Shown: positions 23,829 through 31,446 of the stretch, one piece after another
Layout: each line of letters opens with the position of its first letter
How positions within the stretch are numbered: position 1 is the stretch's first letter
NCBI GenBank assembly: GCA_021736505.1
Contig: JAIPFU010000003.1
Location: forward strand, 1 to 41,011
Direction: 5' to 3'
DNA: 41,011 nucleotides
DNA from: Spirochaetia bacterium
GTDB taxonomy: Bacteria; Spirochaetota; Spirochaetia; PWKH01
The notes under the pieces: generated by a model
Seen by the model: the letters and a program-made list of their open reading frames with translations, nothing else
Database searches by the model: none
Told to the model about the DNA's origin: nothing
Translations under genes and position numbers: made by a program

Positions 23829-25729
23829 TAAGCGTTAAAGGACTCAGCAGCCGCTATCTGGAGATTGACCTCAGCCGCCGTACCTGGAAGGTATATCAGC
23901 TTTCTGAAGAGGATTTGAAGATGTATCTCGGGGGAAAGGGGGTAGGGCTGAAACTCTTTTATGACCGGGTTGATGATCTGGCGGATTTGGATCCTCTAGG
24001 GGCGGAAAATATTCTCTGCTTCAGCATGGGGGCTTTGCTGGGAACCGGAGCTTCCTGCAGCGGACGCTTTGCCGGGGTGACGAAGTCTCCGCTGACGGGT
24101 ATTATGCTGAGCTCCTCCTGCGGGGGGCCCTTCGGAGAGGCCTGTAAAACCGCCGGCTGGGATGGCGTTCTGATACGGGGCAGGGCTTCAGTGCCGGTCC
24201 TTTTGCGGATCGATGAGACCGGGGCGTATTTCGAGGATGCCGCGGATCTGTGGGGCCTCGATACGACGGAGACCCGGGAGCGTCTAGGCCTGACTGTCAG
24301 GGAGGGAGAGCTGGTGATAGGCCCTGCGGGGGAACACAAAGTGCTCTTTGCCAACATTCGTTCCGGTGATCGTTTCCTCGGCCGCGGCGGTATGGGGGCG
24401 GTTATGGGCTCTAAGAACCTCAAAGGCATCGTGGCACGGGGGAAGTCCCACACCATCGTTCCCGCTCTGCCGAAGCTCTTTGAAAAGACCCGGCGACGGG
24501 CCATGAAGTATGCAAATCGAAATAAAATGACCCGGCGTTACAGAGAATTTGGTACAAATGCTAATATGCGCTACGGCAAACAGTATGGTTTTGCACCGGT
24601 CTACAATTTTCGTGATCGCTACGATGACCGACTGGACCAGGTTTCCGGGGAGGCCATGGCAAAACGATACTCAACCCGCCATTCTGCCTGCCGCTACTGC
24701 TCTGTTCTTTGCGGGCATAAAGGGAGTTATCCCGATGGAAAAGCGCGGCAGATACCCGAGTATGAGACCGTAGGAATGTTCGGCCCGAATATCGGCAATT
24801 TTGATCCGGACAAGATCGGGCGATGGAATGAACTGATGAACCGTCTCGGGATGGATACCATCTCCGCAGGCTCAACGATAGCCTGGGCTATGGAGGCTCG
24901 AGAGCGGAAAATCAGACCCTCAGAGCTGCGTTTTGATTCCTTCGGCGGGATTGAAAAAATCCTGAAGGATATTGCTTACCGGCGGGGAGAAGGTTCTGAA
25001 CTGGCTGAAGGTACCCGGCGTCTGAGCGCCTACTACGGTGGTGAGGAGTTCGCCTGTCAGGTGAAGGGGCTTGAAATGGCGGCCTACGATCCTCGAGCTT
25101 CCTGGGGTCAGGGGCTGACTTTCGCCGTTACGAACCGGGGCGGCTGCCATCTAGGCTCGTACATGGTGGCTCCTGAGAATATGCTGCGTTTCCTGAAGCC
25201 TGATACGACCCGCTCAAAGGCGGCGTGGACTGTTTTCTTTGAGGACCTCTACTCCGCGGTCAACTCCCTGCAAACCTGTATGTTTACGGTCTTCTCGATA
25301 ATCCTGGAGCCGCCTGTCGCTCGCCTGACACCCCGACCCATCCTTGGTTTTTTCATGCAGAATCTTCCCAAGGCTGCGCAATTGGTGATGAACTGGAGTA
25401 TTCTCAGCTCCTATTTTACGGCGGTGACTGGTGTGCCCATAAGCCAGAAGGAGTTCCTTCGGGCTGGAAGAAGGGTTCAGGTGCTGGAACGTTATATGAA
25501 TACGGTGATGGGGATATCTTCCCGGGATGATACGCTTCCCGAACGCTTTCTGATTGAATCGGAAACACGCTATTTCAAGAAGAGCGTGGTTGATATAGAC
25601 AGTATGGTGAAGCAGTATTACGACGTCAGGGGCTACAGTAAGAACGGCCTGCCACCTGATGAGCTTCTCAAAAAGCTGGGGATTGAAAAAAAGACTCCTC
25701 GAATACTTTCCGAATTGAAAGCGATATGA
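23825..25729 (+). CDS. Aldehyde:ferredoxin oxidoreductase (tungsten/molybdenum bis-pterin enzyme)
   Basis: 634 residues, the AOR family length. It has an N-terminal domain with LGGKGVGLKLFYD, the pterin-contacting GRGGMGAVMGSKNLKGIV (187-203), and the cluster ligands C289, C292 and C296 in SACRYCSVLCGHKG, with C485 as the likely fourth. KGLEMAAYDPRASWGQGLTF and VTNRGGCHLGSY match the second pterin region. It oxidises aldehydes to carboxylic acids with reduction of ferredoxin, or the reverse. Base composition is richer in G+C than most neighbours. It overlaps the ferredoxin start-stop junction. The metal (W or Mo) and the aldehyde cannot be read from sequence. The order fits an anaerobic amino-acid or carboxylate pathway. 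Confidence 0.93.
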   Translation: MISVKGLSSRYLEIDLSRRTWKVYQLSEEDLKMYLGGKGVGLKLFYDRVDDLADLDPLGAENILCFSMGALLGTGASCSGRFAGVTKSPLTGIMLSSSCGGPFGEACKTAGWDGVLIRGRASVPVLLRIDETGAYFEDAADLWGLDTTETRERLGLTVREGELVIGPAGEHKVLFANIRSGDRFLGRGGMGAVMGSKNLKGIVARGKSHTIVPALPKLFEKTRRRAMKYANRNKMTRRYREFGTNANMRYGKQYGFAPVYNFRDRYDDRLDQVSGEAMAKRYSTRHSACRYCSVLCGHKGSYPDGKARQIPEYETVGMFGPNIGNFDPDKIGRWNELMNRLGMDTISAGSTIAWAMEARERKIRPSELRFDSFGGIEKILKDIAYRRGEGSELAEGTRRLSAYYGGEEFACQVKGLEMAAYDPRASWGQGLTFAVTNRGGCHLGSYMVAPENMLRFLKPDTTRSKAAWTVFFEDLYSAVNSLQTCMFTVFSIILEPPVARLTPRPILGFFMQNLPKAAQLVMNWSILSSYFTAVTGVPISQKEFLRAGRRVQVLERYMNTVMGISSRDDTLPERFLIESETRYFKKSVVDIDSMVKQYYDVRGYSKNGLPPDELLKKLGIEKKTPRILSELKAI

Positions 25730-25730
25730 G

Positions 25731-25795
25731 GGATGAATTTTGTGGATGAATTTTATAGGTGAATTTTATGGATGAATTTTATGGATGAATTTTAT
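25731..25795 (+). repeat. 13-bp tandem repeat, five copies, between AOR stop and nitroreductase start
   Basis: Five consecutive units of GGATGAATTTTAT (two with one substitution or more) start two bases after the AOR stop and run into the nitroreductase start codons. Four of the five units carry GGATG, that is an SD-like GGA plus an ATG; the third has GTG instead. Since 13 is not a multiple of three, successive ATGs rotate through the frames. Confidence 0.95.
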
Positions 25796-26378
25796 GGATG
25801 ATGCTAAAGCGCTGGAAAATGGCTGCCTGGAAAACGATGGAATTATACCTGAAATAGTGAAGAGACAGAGCGTCAGGGCGTATCTTGATAAAGCTGTGGA
25901 TAGGGACATTATTGAAGCCTGCATTGAAGCTGCCCGCTTAGCGCCCTCGGCCTGCAATTCCCAAGCCTGGAAGTTTATTGCTGTTGACAAAGAGGGACCG
26001 CTTGAAGAGATCCGGAAAGCCGCAGTGGGCCAGGGCATGAACAGCTTCGTGAAGCAGGTTCCCGTGCTCGTCGCTGCGGTGATTGAACCGCCGAATATGG
26101 CTTCTCGAGCGGGGGGAATGCTTAAAGGGACTGCGTTCACGTCCATGGACATGGGCGGGGCGGTGGAGCATATCTGTCTGCAGGCCGTCCGTGAAGGGCT
26201 GGGAACATGCATTCTCGGCTGGTTTGACCAGAAGCGGGTTAAATCCGTCTTGGGGATACCAAAGAGCAAAAAAGTACCCCTTCTGATAGCAATAGGCTAC
26301 CCCGCCGACAAAAAATTGAGAAAAAAGAGCCGCAAATCCATGGAAAGCATTTTCCAGTGGAATAGCTACGGCTCCTAA
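25785..26378 (+). CDS. Nitroreductase-family flavoprotein
   Basis: About 197 residues. The FMN-binding N-terminal motif IVKRQSVRAYLDKAV is followed by EAARLAPSACNSQAWKFIAV, both typical of the nitroreductase family. The C-terminal segment LGTCILGWFDQKRVKSVLGI with VPLLIAIGYPA is also canonical. It would be an FMN-dependent NAD(P)H oxidoreductase of unknown substrate. Two in-frame starts are possible, ATG at 25785 and ATG at 25794; both lie in a 13-bp tandem repeat and only weak GGA sites precede them. It is the last gene of the plus-strand group and converges on argD 23 nt away with no visible terminator. Confidence 0.85.
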   Translation: MNFMDDAKALENGCLENDGIIPEIVKRQSVRAYLDKAVDRDIIEACIEAARLAPSACNSQAWKFIAVDKEGPLEEIRKAAVGQGMNSFVKQVPVLVAAVIEPPNMASRAGGMLKGTAFTSMDMGGAVEHICLQAVREGLGTCILGWFDQKRVKSVLGIPKSKKVPLLIAIGYPADKKLRKKSRKSMESIFQWNSYGS

Positions 26379-26401
26379 GATGTTGAATAGTTCAGGATAT
26401 C

Positions 26402-27610
26402 TCAGCCAGCACTTCTCAGTACCTTCCTGAGGATCTCTGCAGCCTCTCGTATCTCCTTCGGGCTTACAATCAAGGGAGGAACAAAGCGTATCACCTGCTT
26501 TCCCGCAGGAGCTAAAAGCAGGCTCTCCTGCTGTGCCGCTTTGATAAGAGGCGCCGCTTCACAAGAGAGTTCGATTCCCTGCATAAGTCCGTAGCCCCGG
26601 ACATCGGTGATCTGCGGGAAGTCCTGTTTCATCTCCTGCAGAAGGCTGGTTAAAAGTTCTCCACTCTCCCGGATATTGCTGATGAAAGACTCTTTCTTCA
26701 GCCTGCCGAGAATTACCCTTGCCGCAGTGGTGGACAGCAAATTCCCTCCGAAGGTTGCCGCGTGGTTCCCGGGACTGAAAATATCTGCCGCCTTCGGCCC
26801 TGCGGTCATCGCCCCTATGGGAAGTCCGGCGCCGAGCCCTTTAGCCATGGTGACGATATCCGGAGTAACTCCCCAGTGCTGAAACGCGAAGGGAGTTCCC
26901 ATACGTCCCATGCCGCACTGTACCTCATCAAAAATAAGCAGCAGCTCGTTCTTGTCGCAGATTTCCCGCAGCTCCTGCAGAAAAGTCCCGTCCGCCGGGA
27001 TAATTCCGCCCTCCCCTTGAAGGGGTTCCACAATAACGGCGCAGGTCTTTTCATCAATCAGCTCTGAAACGCTCTGTGCATCATTGAAATCGGCATAGAG
27101 AATGCCCGGCATGAGGGGCATAAAGTCTTTGTGGTACTTGGCCTGTCCTGTGGCTGTAACCGCCCCATAGGTTCTGCCATGGAAGGAGCGATTCATGGAG
27201 ATGACTGACGGGCCGGAAATGCCTTTCTTTACAGCTCCGTATTTACGTGCCAGCTTGAGGGCCGCCTCATTGGCTTCCGCCCCGCTGCTGCAGAAAAATG
27301 TCTTATCCAGCCCGCTCAGATCCCTGATCAGTTCCGCCGCTTCCACGGAGGGAATATTCCAGTAGAGGTTGGAGCAGTGGGTAAGACCGGTGCTGAGCTG
27401 CTCCTGCAAGGCCTCCTTCAGCTCCGCATCCCCGTATCCCAATGCATTTACCGCAATCCCCGCAACGAAATCAAGGTATTCATTCCCCTCCAGATCCCTG
27501 ACACTGCAGCCGGAACCGCCGGTAAGGACGATGGGAAGCTGTGCGTAGGTATTCTGAAACGTCTCTTTTCCCGTTTTAATAATTTCCTGAGTGCTGTATG
27601 GTGTATTCAT
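26402..27610 (-). CDS. argD: Acetylornithine aminotransferase
   Basis: 402 residues, class III PLP aminotransferase. It has GGSGCSVRDLEGNEYLDFVA at the start, FFCSSGAEANEAALKLARKY, SFHGRTYGAVTATGQ, the aspartate in LIFDEVQCGMGRMG and the PLP lysine in VTMAKGLGAGLPIGAM. Within an arg operon it converts N-acetylglutamate semialdehyde to N-acetylornithine. It is the last gene of argCJBD; the 100 nt before it contain the word GGCACAAAGCTT. Shine-Dalgarno GAGG is present upstream of the ATG. Confidence 0.93.
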   Translation of the reverse strand: MNTPYSTQEIIKTGKETFQNTYAQLPIVLTGGSGCSVRDLEGNEYLDFVAGIAVNALGYGDAELKEALQEQLSTGLTHCSNLYWNIPSVEAAELIRDLSGLDKTFFCSSGAEANEAALKLARKYGAVKKGISGPSVISMNRSFHGRTYGAVTATGQAKYHKDFMPLMPGILYADFNDAQSVSELIDEKTCAVIVEPLQGEGGIIPADGTFLQELREICDKNELLLIFDEVQCGMGRMGTPFAFQHWGVTPDIVTMAKGLGAGLPIGAMTAGPKAADIFSPGNHAATFGGNLLSTTAARVILGRLKKESFISNIRESGELLTSLLQEMKQDFPQITDVRGYGLMQGIELSCEAAPLIKAAQQESLLLAPAGKQVIRFVPPLIVSPKEIREAAEILRKVLRSAG

Positions 27611-27666
27611 TCTCTTTTACCTCATTAGTCTTGATATATTCTTATTCTTGTATAGCGTTCATCCCG

Positions 27667-27678
27667 AAGCTTTGTGCC
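27667..27678 (-). repeat. Copy of the GGCACAAAGCTT word in the argB-argD gap
   Basis: On the minus strand GGCACAAAGCTT followed by CGGG. It matches the left arm of the palindromes at 6452-6467 and 29914-29931. It lies in the leader of argD within the arg operon. Confidence 0.4.
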
Positions 27679-27710
27679 GCCTAAGCTAAACCGAACCGCC
27701 GCAGTCCAGA

Positions 27711-28574
27711 TCAGCTCGGAATGACCATCGTGCCGATGCCCCTGTCCGTATAAACTTCCAGCAGTATACTATGCTCAGTGCGGCCATCCAGAATATGGAC
27801 GCTGCGAACACCCTCCCGAATACCCTGAATGCAGCACTGCGCCTTGGGGATCATGCCTCCGCTGATAATCCCCTTCTTGATATATTCTTCTGCCTGATCA
27901 GCATTCAATCTGCGGATAATCGACGCAGGGTCGGAAACATCCTTCAGGATCCCCTCAACATCGGTGAGAAACACAAGTTTCTCCGCCTTCAGGCTTCCCG
28001 CCACGGAGGCTGCTGCATAATCCGCATTTATATTGTAGGTGTTCCCCTCGCTGTCAGTGCCGATGGGTGCGATTACCGGAATGAAGTCATTATCAATGAG
28101 GGAGGATACTAAGCCTATGTTTACTTTTTCAATATCACCTACAAAACCAACATCTTCCCCATCCGCAAAATGCTTCTTGGCCTTCAGGGTGTTGGCATCC
28201 TTGCCGCTAATCCCTACAGCGTTAATTCCATGGTTCTGTATACTCTGTACAATATGCTTGTTGATGGAGCCGGAGAGGACCATTTCCGCTATTGCGGCGG
28301 TCTCCTTATCCGTAACCCGCAGGCCCTTTGAGAAGCTCGTCTCTTTTCCCAGACGGGAAAGCATACTGGTGATTGATTTTCCCCCGCCGTGGACGATCAC
28401 CGGCTTCAAACCGACAAGCTTGAGCAGGACAATATCCTGTATCACCATCTCCTTTATTCTTTCATCCGTCATGGCGCTTCCGCCGTATTTGATTACAACG
28501 ATGGTACCGGAAAATCTTTTTATATACGGCAGTGCTTCAATCAGCACTTTTGCCTTTTCAATGCTTTGTTCCAT
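27711..28574 (-). CDS. argB: Acetylglutamate kinase
   Basis: 287 residues, amino-acid kinase fold. VVIKYGGSAM near the start is the phosphate-binding lysine/glycine motif, PVIVHGGGKSI binds N-acetylglutamate, and INADYAAASVAGSLKAEKLVFLTDVEGI together with GGMIPK are family hallmarks. It phosphorylates N-acetylglutamate, the second step of arginine synthesis. The N-terminal helix (EQSIEKAKVLIEALPYIKRF) is of the kind found in arginine-inhibited, hexameric kinases, so feedback inhibition by arginine is likely. Shine-Dalgarno AAGGAG precedes the ATG. Confidence 0.95.
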   Translation of the reverse strand: MEQSIEKAKVLIEALPYIKRFSGTIVVIKYGGSAMTDERIKEMVIQDIVLLKLVGLKPVIVHGGGKSITSMLSRLGKETSFSKGLRVTDKETAAIAEMVLSGSINKHIVQSIQNHGINAVGISGKDANTLKAKKHFADGEDVGFVGDIEKVNIGLVSSLIDNDFIPVIAPIGTDSEGNTYNINADYAAASVAGSLKAEKLVFLTDVEGILKDVSDPASIIRRLNADQAEEYIKKGIISGGMIPKAQCCIQGIREGVRSVHILDGRTEHSILLEVYTDRGIGTMVIPS

Positions 28575-28646
28575 CAGTTTAATGCTCCTTCATCAATCGA
28601 AGTTTCAGGTGTCAAATCTTAGGTATTACGTGTCGGCTGCCAGATA

Positions 28647-29876
28647 TCAGGTGCGGTATTCCCCGTTTATTTTCACGTAGTCATAACTGAGATCGCAGCC
28701 CCAAGCCGTTGCGGAAGCATCACCATCCTGCAGTTCTATGCTGATGTTCAGGGCTTTTTCAGCCAGGACTTCTGCAGCTCTACTCTCCTCAAAAGCGACC
28801 GGTGTTCCCTCTTCAAGCAGGCGGATGCTGCCTGAGGCGCTGGAAATATCGAGATTCGTCTTTTTAGGGTCAAACTTTGCCCCCGAGTAGCCCATGGCGC
28901 AGAGAATACGCCCCCAGTTGGCATCTTCGCCGAAAAAAGCGGTTTTTACCAGGTTGGATGTAATAACGGACTTCACAATAAGACGAGCATCCTCTTTGGA
29001 AGAAGCTCCCTGAACCGCAGCTTCGATGAATTTTGAAGCGCCTTCGCCGTCCAGGACAATCTGTTTGGCAAGATAGGCATTCACGTAGTCAAAGGCTTCC
29101 CTGAAAGTATTGTAATCTTCAGAGCCTTCCTCAATCTGCGGAGCATCCGAAGCTCCGTTTGCCAGAGCCAGAGCAGTATCATTTGTGCTGGTATCACCAT
29201 CAACGGATATCATATTGTAACTGTCCTGTATACTCTCTCCCAGCAGTTTCTGCAGGAGGGGAGTGGAAATACTAGCATCTGTAATAATGAAGGAGAGCAT
29301 GGTGGCCATGTTCGGATGAATCATACCTGAGCCTTTTGCTATCCCTGCAATGCGCACCGGTTTTCCCCCGATCTCAATTTCTACAGCTATCTCTTTGGCA
29401 AAGGTATCAGTGGTCAGAATTGCCTCGGCTGCATGAAGGGCATGCTCTCGGCTGCTGCCTAAATGTGATACCGCATCCAGAATCCCATTATGCACTTCCT
29501 TCATGGGCAGGGGCACCCCGATAACCCCGGTGGAGCAGACAAGCACCTTATCTTTGCCGATATGTCCGTATCCCAGGGTTTCCGCCGTTCGCTGCGCCAT
29601 GGCATGGGTATCCACTTCTCCCTGTTTGCCGGTGCATGCATTGGCGTTTCCGCTGTTTATTAGGATAGCCTGTACGGGTTTTTCACTTTTAATGATTTCT
29701 GCATCCCACTCTACGGGTGCCGCTCGAACGATATTCTGTGTAAAAGCTCCTGCGGCTGATGCAGGCTGTCTACTGACAATGAGTGCCATATCTCTGTTTT
29801 TCTTTTTCAGCCCGGCAAAGACACCGGAACTGATATATCCCTTCGGGGCGTTGAGCCCTTCATCTAAAATCTTCAT
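28647..29876 (-). CDS. argJ: Glutamate N-acetyltransferase / ornithine acetyltransferase
   Basis: 409 residues. The self-cleavage site with the nucleophilic threonine is in KGSGMIHPNMATMLSFI (cleavage between Ala and Thr). STGVIGVPLPM forms the oxyanion-hole region, and the C-terminus has VITSNLVKTAFFGEDANWGR. The enzyme moves acetyl groups from N-acetylornithine to glutamate, so arginine synthesis runs as the acetyl cycle. The gene is separated from argC by a 319-bp repeat-rich gap, unusual inside an operon, and lies 72 nt before argB. Shine-Dalgarno AAGGAG is about 9 nt upstream of the ATG. Confidence 0.95.
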   Translation of the reverse strand: MKILDEGLNAPKGYISSGVFAGLKKKNRDMALIVSRQPASAAGAFTQNIVRAAPVEWDAEIIKSEKPVQAILINSGNANACTGKQGEVDTHAMAQRTAETLGYGHIGKDKVLVCSTGVIGVPLPMKEVHNGILDAVSHLGSSREHALHAAEAILTTDTFAKEIAVEIEIGGKPVRIAGIAKGSGMIHPNMATMLSFIITDASISTPLLQKLLGESIQDSYNMISVDGDTSTNDTALALANGASDAPQIEEGSEDYNTFREAFDYVNAYLAKQIVLDGEGASKFIEAAVQGASSKEDARLIVKSVITSNLVKTAFFGEDANWGRILCAMGYSGAKFDPKKTNLDISSASGSIRLLEEGTPVAFEESRAAEVLAEKALNISIELQDGDASATAWGCDLSYDYVKINGEYRT

Positions 29877-29913
29877 GTACGTTAACTCCTTCCCAGGTGT
29901 ATATTTTTATGGT

Positions 29914-29931
29914 GGCACAAAGCTTTGCGCC
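29914..29931. repeat. 18-bp imperfect palindrome GGCACAAAGCTTTGCGCC in the argJ leader
   Basis: Differs from the copy in the rfuA leader (6452-6467) by one base in the right arm. It can form a 9-bp self-complementary stem with one G-T pair. It stands 38 nt upstream of the argJ ATG. Confidence 0.5.
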
Positions 29932-29959
29932 AGACTCTGTTTTCTGCGAACCAACGGAT

Positions 29960-30022
29960 GTGGATTTTTTTCTTCTCCGATGTGGGTGTGGATTTTTTCT
30001 CCGATGTGGATTTTTTCTCCGA
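29960..30022. repeat. 17-bp direct repeats in the argC-argJ gap
   Basis: GTGGATTTTTTCTCCGA occurs exactly at 29988-30004 and 30006-30022, with a third copy at 29960-29980 carrying a 4-base insertion. On the transcript strand the units read TCGGAGAAAAAATCCAC. No coding role is apparent. Confidence 0.9.
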
Positions 30023-30047
30023 GACCAAATCCACACCCAACCTCCCA

Positions 30048-30195
30048 GCCATCGCCCAACCAACAAACCAACGAACCAACAAACCAACCACCCAACCAAC
30101 GACCCAACAAACTAACGAACCAACGAACCAACAACCCAACGAACCAACGACCCAACAAACTAACAACCCAACCAACCAACCAACCACCCAACAAA
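30048..30195 (-). repeat. GGTT/GTTC/GTTT tetranucleotide microsatellite starting at the argC stop codon
   Basis: On the minus strand the argC TAG (30196-30198) is followed immediately by TTTGTTGGGTGGTTGG and about 148 nt of G/T-rich four-base units (GGTT, GTTT, GTTC, GGGT). The organisation is the same as behind the ADH gene at 18881-18948, with the shared junction TAGTTTGTT. This is the main content of the argC-argJ gap and holds no credible gene. Confidence 0.92.
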
Positions 30196-31239
30196 CTACA
30201 TCGGAAAGCCCGGGACTGCATTGAGCCCCATGGTTTCCGGAAGGCCGAACATGATATTCATATTCTGCACCGCCTGTCCCGAAGCCCCTTTTACAAGATT
30301 GTCTATAGCGCTTCCAATGATAACTGTACCAGTTCTCTCATCCAGGGCGCTATTGATATCGCAGAGGTTGGATCCCTTTACCCAGCGTGTTTCCGGGAAT
30401 GATCCGGAAGGAAGCAGTCTGATGAACGGCTCCTTACCGTAGTATCCTTCAAATACCTCCCTGATCTGACTGCTTGTAGCGCCCGCTTCCGGTCGTGCAT
30501 AAGCGGTAACGAGAATCCCTCGGTTCATGGGAACTAAATGGGGAGTAAAGGTAAGCTGTGTTTCCCTTCCGGACAGGAAGGATAGCTGTTCCTCAATTTC
30601 AGGCGTATGACGATGTGATGAAATGCCGTAAGCCTTTATCGACTCATTGCATTCAGCATACAGCATCGCCGTTTTCGCACTTCTTCCCGCGCCGGTAACG
30701 CCGGACTTTGCATCAATAATAATTGAATCCGGTGTAATCACTTTCTCTTTCAGGAGCGGTGCCAAAGCAAGAATGGAGGCTGTGGTATAGCAGCCGGGAT
30801 TGGCAGTGAGTCTGGTATCTGCAATTTTCTTTCGATGCCATTCACTCAATCCGTAGACGGCATGCTTCAGGAGATCTCTGTTTCCATGGGAAGTATGATA
30901 CCACGCTTCGTAAGCATCAGCATTTTTCAGACGAAAATCCGCCCCGAGATCGATAATTCTGCAGGTATCCAGGATGCCCTTATTTACCTGCTTTGAGGCA
31001 ATACCGTGGGGTAAAGCAAGAAAGAGCACATCACATGTTTCAGCCGCCTCCTCCATGGAGATATCCCTGCAGGCTGTATCCTGAAAGGAGCGGAGATTCC
31101 CGTAAATTGACGAAAGTTCCTGCCCATCGTAGGTTCTGGAAGTGACAATGGAGACCTCTGTCTCAGGATGACTGCTGAGCAGCCGTACAAGCTCCTGTCC
31201 TGTATATCCCGATGCACCGATTATTCCCGCTTGAATCAT
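30196..31239 (-). CDS. argC: N-acetyl-gamma-glutamyl-phosphate reductase
   Basis: 347 residues. It has the N-terminal NADP loop GIIGASGYTGQELVRLLSSH, the catalytic cysteine in ANPGCYTTASILALAPL and the segment DAKSGVTGAGRSA. SSHRHTPEIEEQLSFL is the catalytic histidine region. It reduces N-acetylglutamyl phosphate to the semialdehyde. It is the first gene of the argCJBD operon, with Shine-Dalgarno AGGTGG and a promoter overlapped by ARG-box-like palindromes directly upstream. Confidence 0.95.
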   Translation of the reverse strand: MIQAGIIGASGYTGQELVRLLSSHPETEVSIVTSRTYDGQELSSIYGNLRSFQDTACRDISMEEAAETCDVLFLALPHGIASKQVNKGILDTCRIIDLGADFRLKNADAYEAWYHTSHGNRDLLKHAVYGLSEWHRKKIADTRLTANPGCYTTASILALAPLLKEKVITPDSIIIDAKSGVTGAGRSAKTAMLYAECNESIKAYGISSHRHTPEIEEQLSFLSGRETQLTFTPHLVPMNRGILVTAYARPEAGATSSQIREVFEGYYGKEPFIRLLPSGSFPETRWVKGSNLCDINSALDERTGTVIIGSAIDNLVKGASGQAVQNMNIMFGLPETMGLNAVPGFPM

Positions 31240-31251
31240 TTTCTACCACCT

Positions 31252-31318
31252 TATGTATAAATATACGTAAAACGCTGTATATTTAAATAATTATACATAA
31301 AAAATGAATTCATGTACA
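31252..31318 (-). promoter_or_regulatory. argC promoter with ARG-box-like operators (candidate ArgR sites)
   Basis: On the minus strand TGTACA (31313-31318) and TATAAT (31290-31295) with a 17-nt spacer form a good promoter. The 18-bp sequence TATGTATAAATATACGTA (31252-31269) matches the E. coli ARG consensus TNTGNATWWWWATNCANA at all but one defined position. A second palindrome, TGTATA-N10-TATACA (31276-31297), overlaps the -10. An ArgR/AhrC-type repressor would block both. No argR gene is in the window. Confidence 0.7.
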
Positions 31319-31401
31319 GTGGTATGCATATATATTGATAAAAAGACCGGTCTGTGACCTGAATTCAGATCATGCTGTTTGACTGCTGTTGATGCGGGAG
31401 C

Positions 31402-31446
31402 GGCTGTCGATGATCAGGCTGCCCATGATCAGGCTGTCGATGATCA
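31402..31446 (-). repeat. 15-bp tandem repeat, three copies, ending at the YfcE stop codon
   Basis: GGCTGTCGATGATCA occurs at 31402-31416 and 31432-31446, with a variant (three substitutions) between. The last unit overlaps the stop of the phosphoesterase gene. The remaining 31240-31401 holds the argC control region and no gene; AGACCGGTCT at about 31344-31353 is a short palindrome with a T-run on the minus strand, too weak to call a terminator. Confidence 0.92.

Noticed and set aside
25731..25795. CRISPR-like periodicity.
   Set aside because: The units are 13 bp and adjacent, without spacers, and no cas gene is near. The other repeats in the window also lack spacers of unique sequence.
29860..30224. 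Several overlapping ORFs encoding runs of V, G, W, L or T, N, Q, P in the argC-argJ gap.
   Set aside because: Translations of a four-base microsatellite in different frames; no start signals. The same applies to the LVGWLVGW ORF at 18837-19091.
31338..31362. AGACCGGTCT followed by a T-run on the minus strand as a terminator for the YfcE gene.
   Set aside because: As an RNA hairpin the loop leaves only three or four base pairs; too weak.
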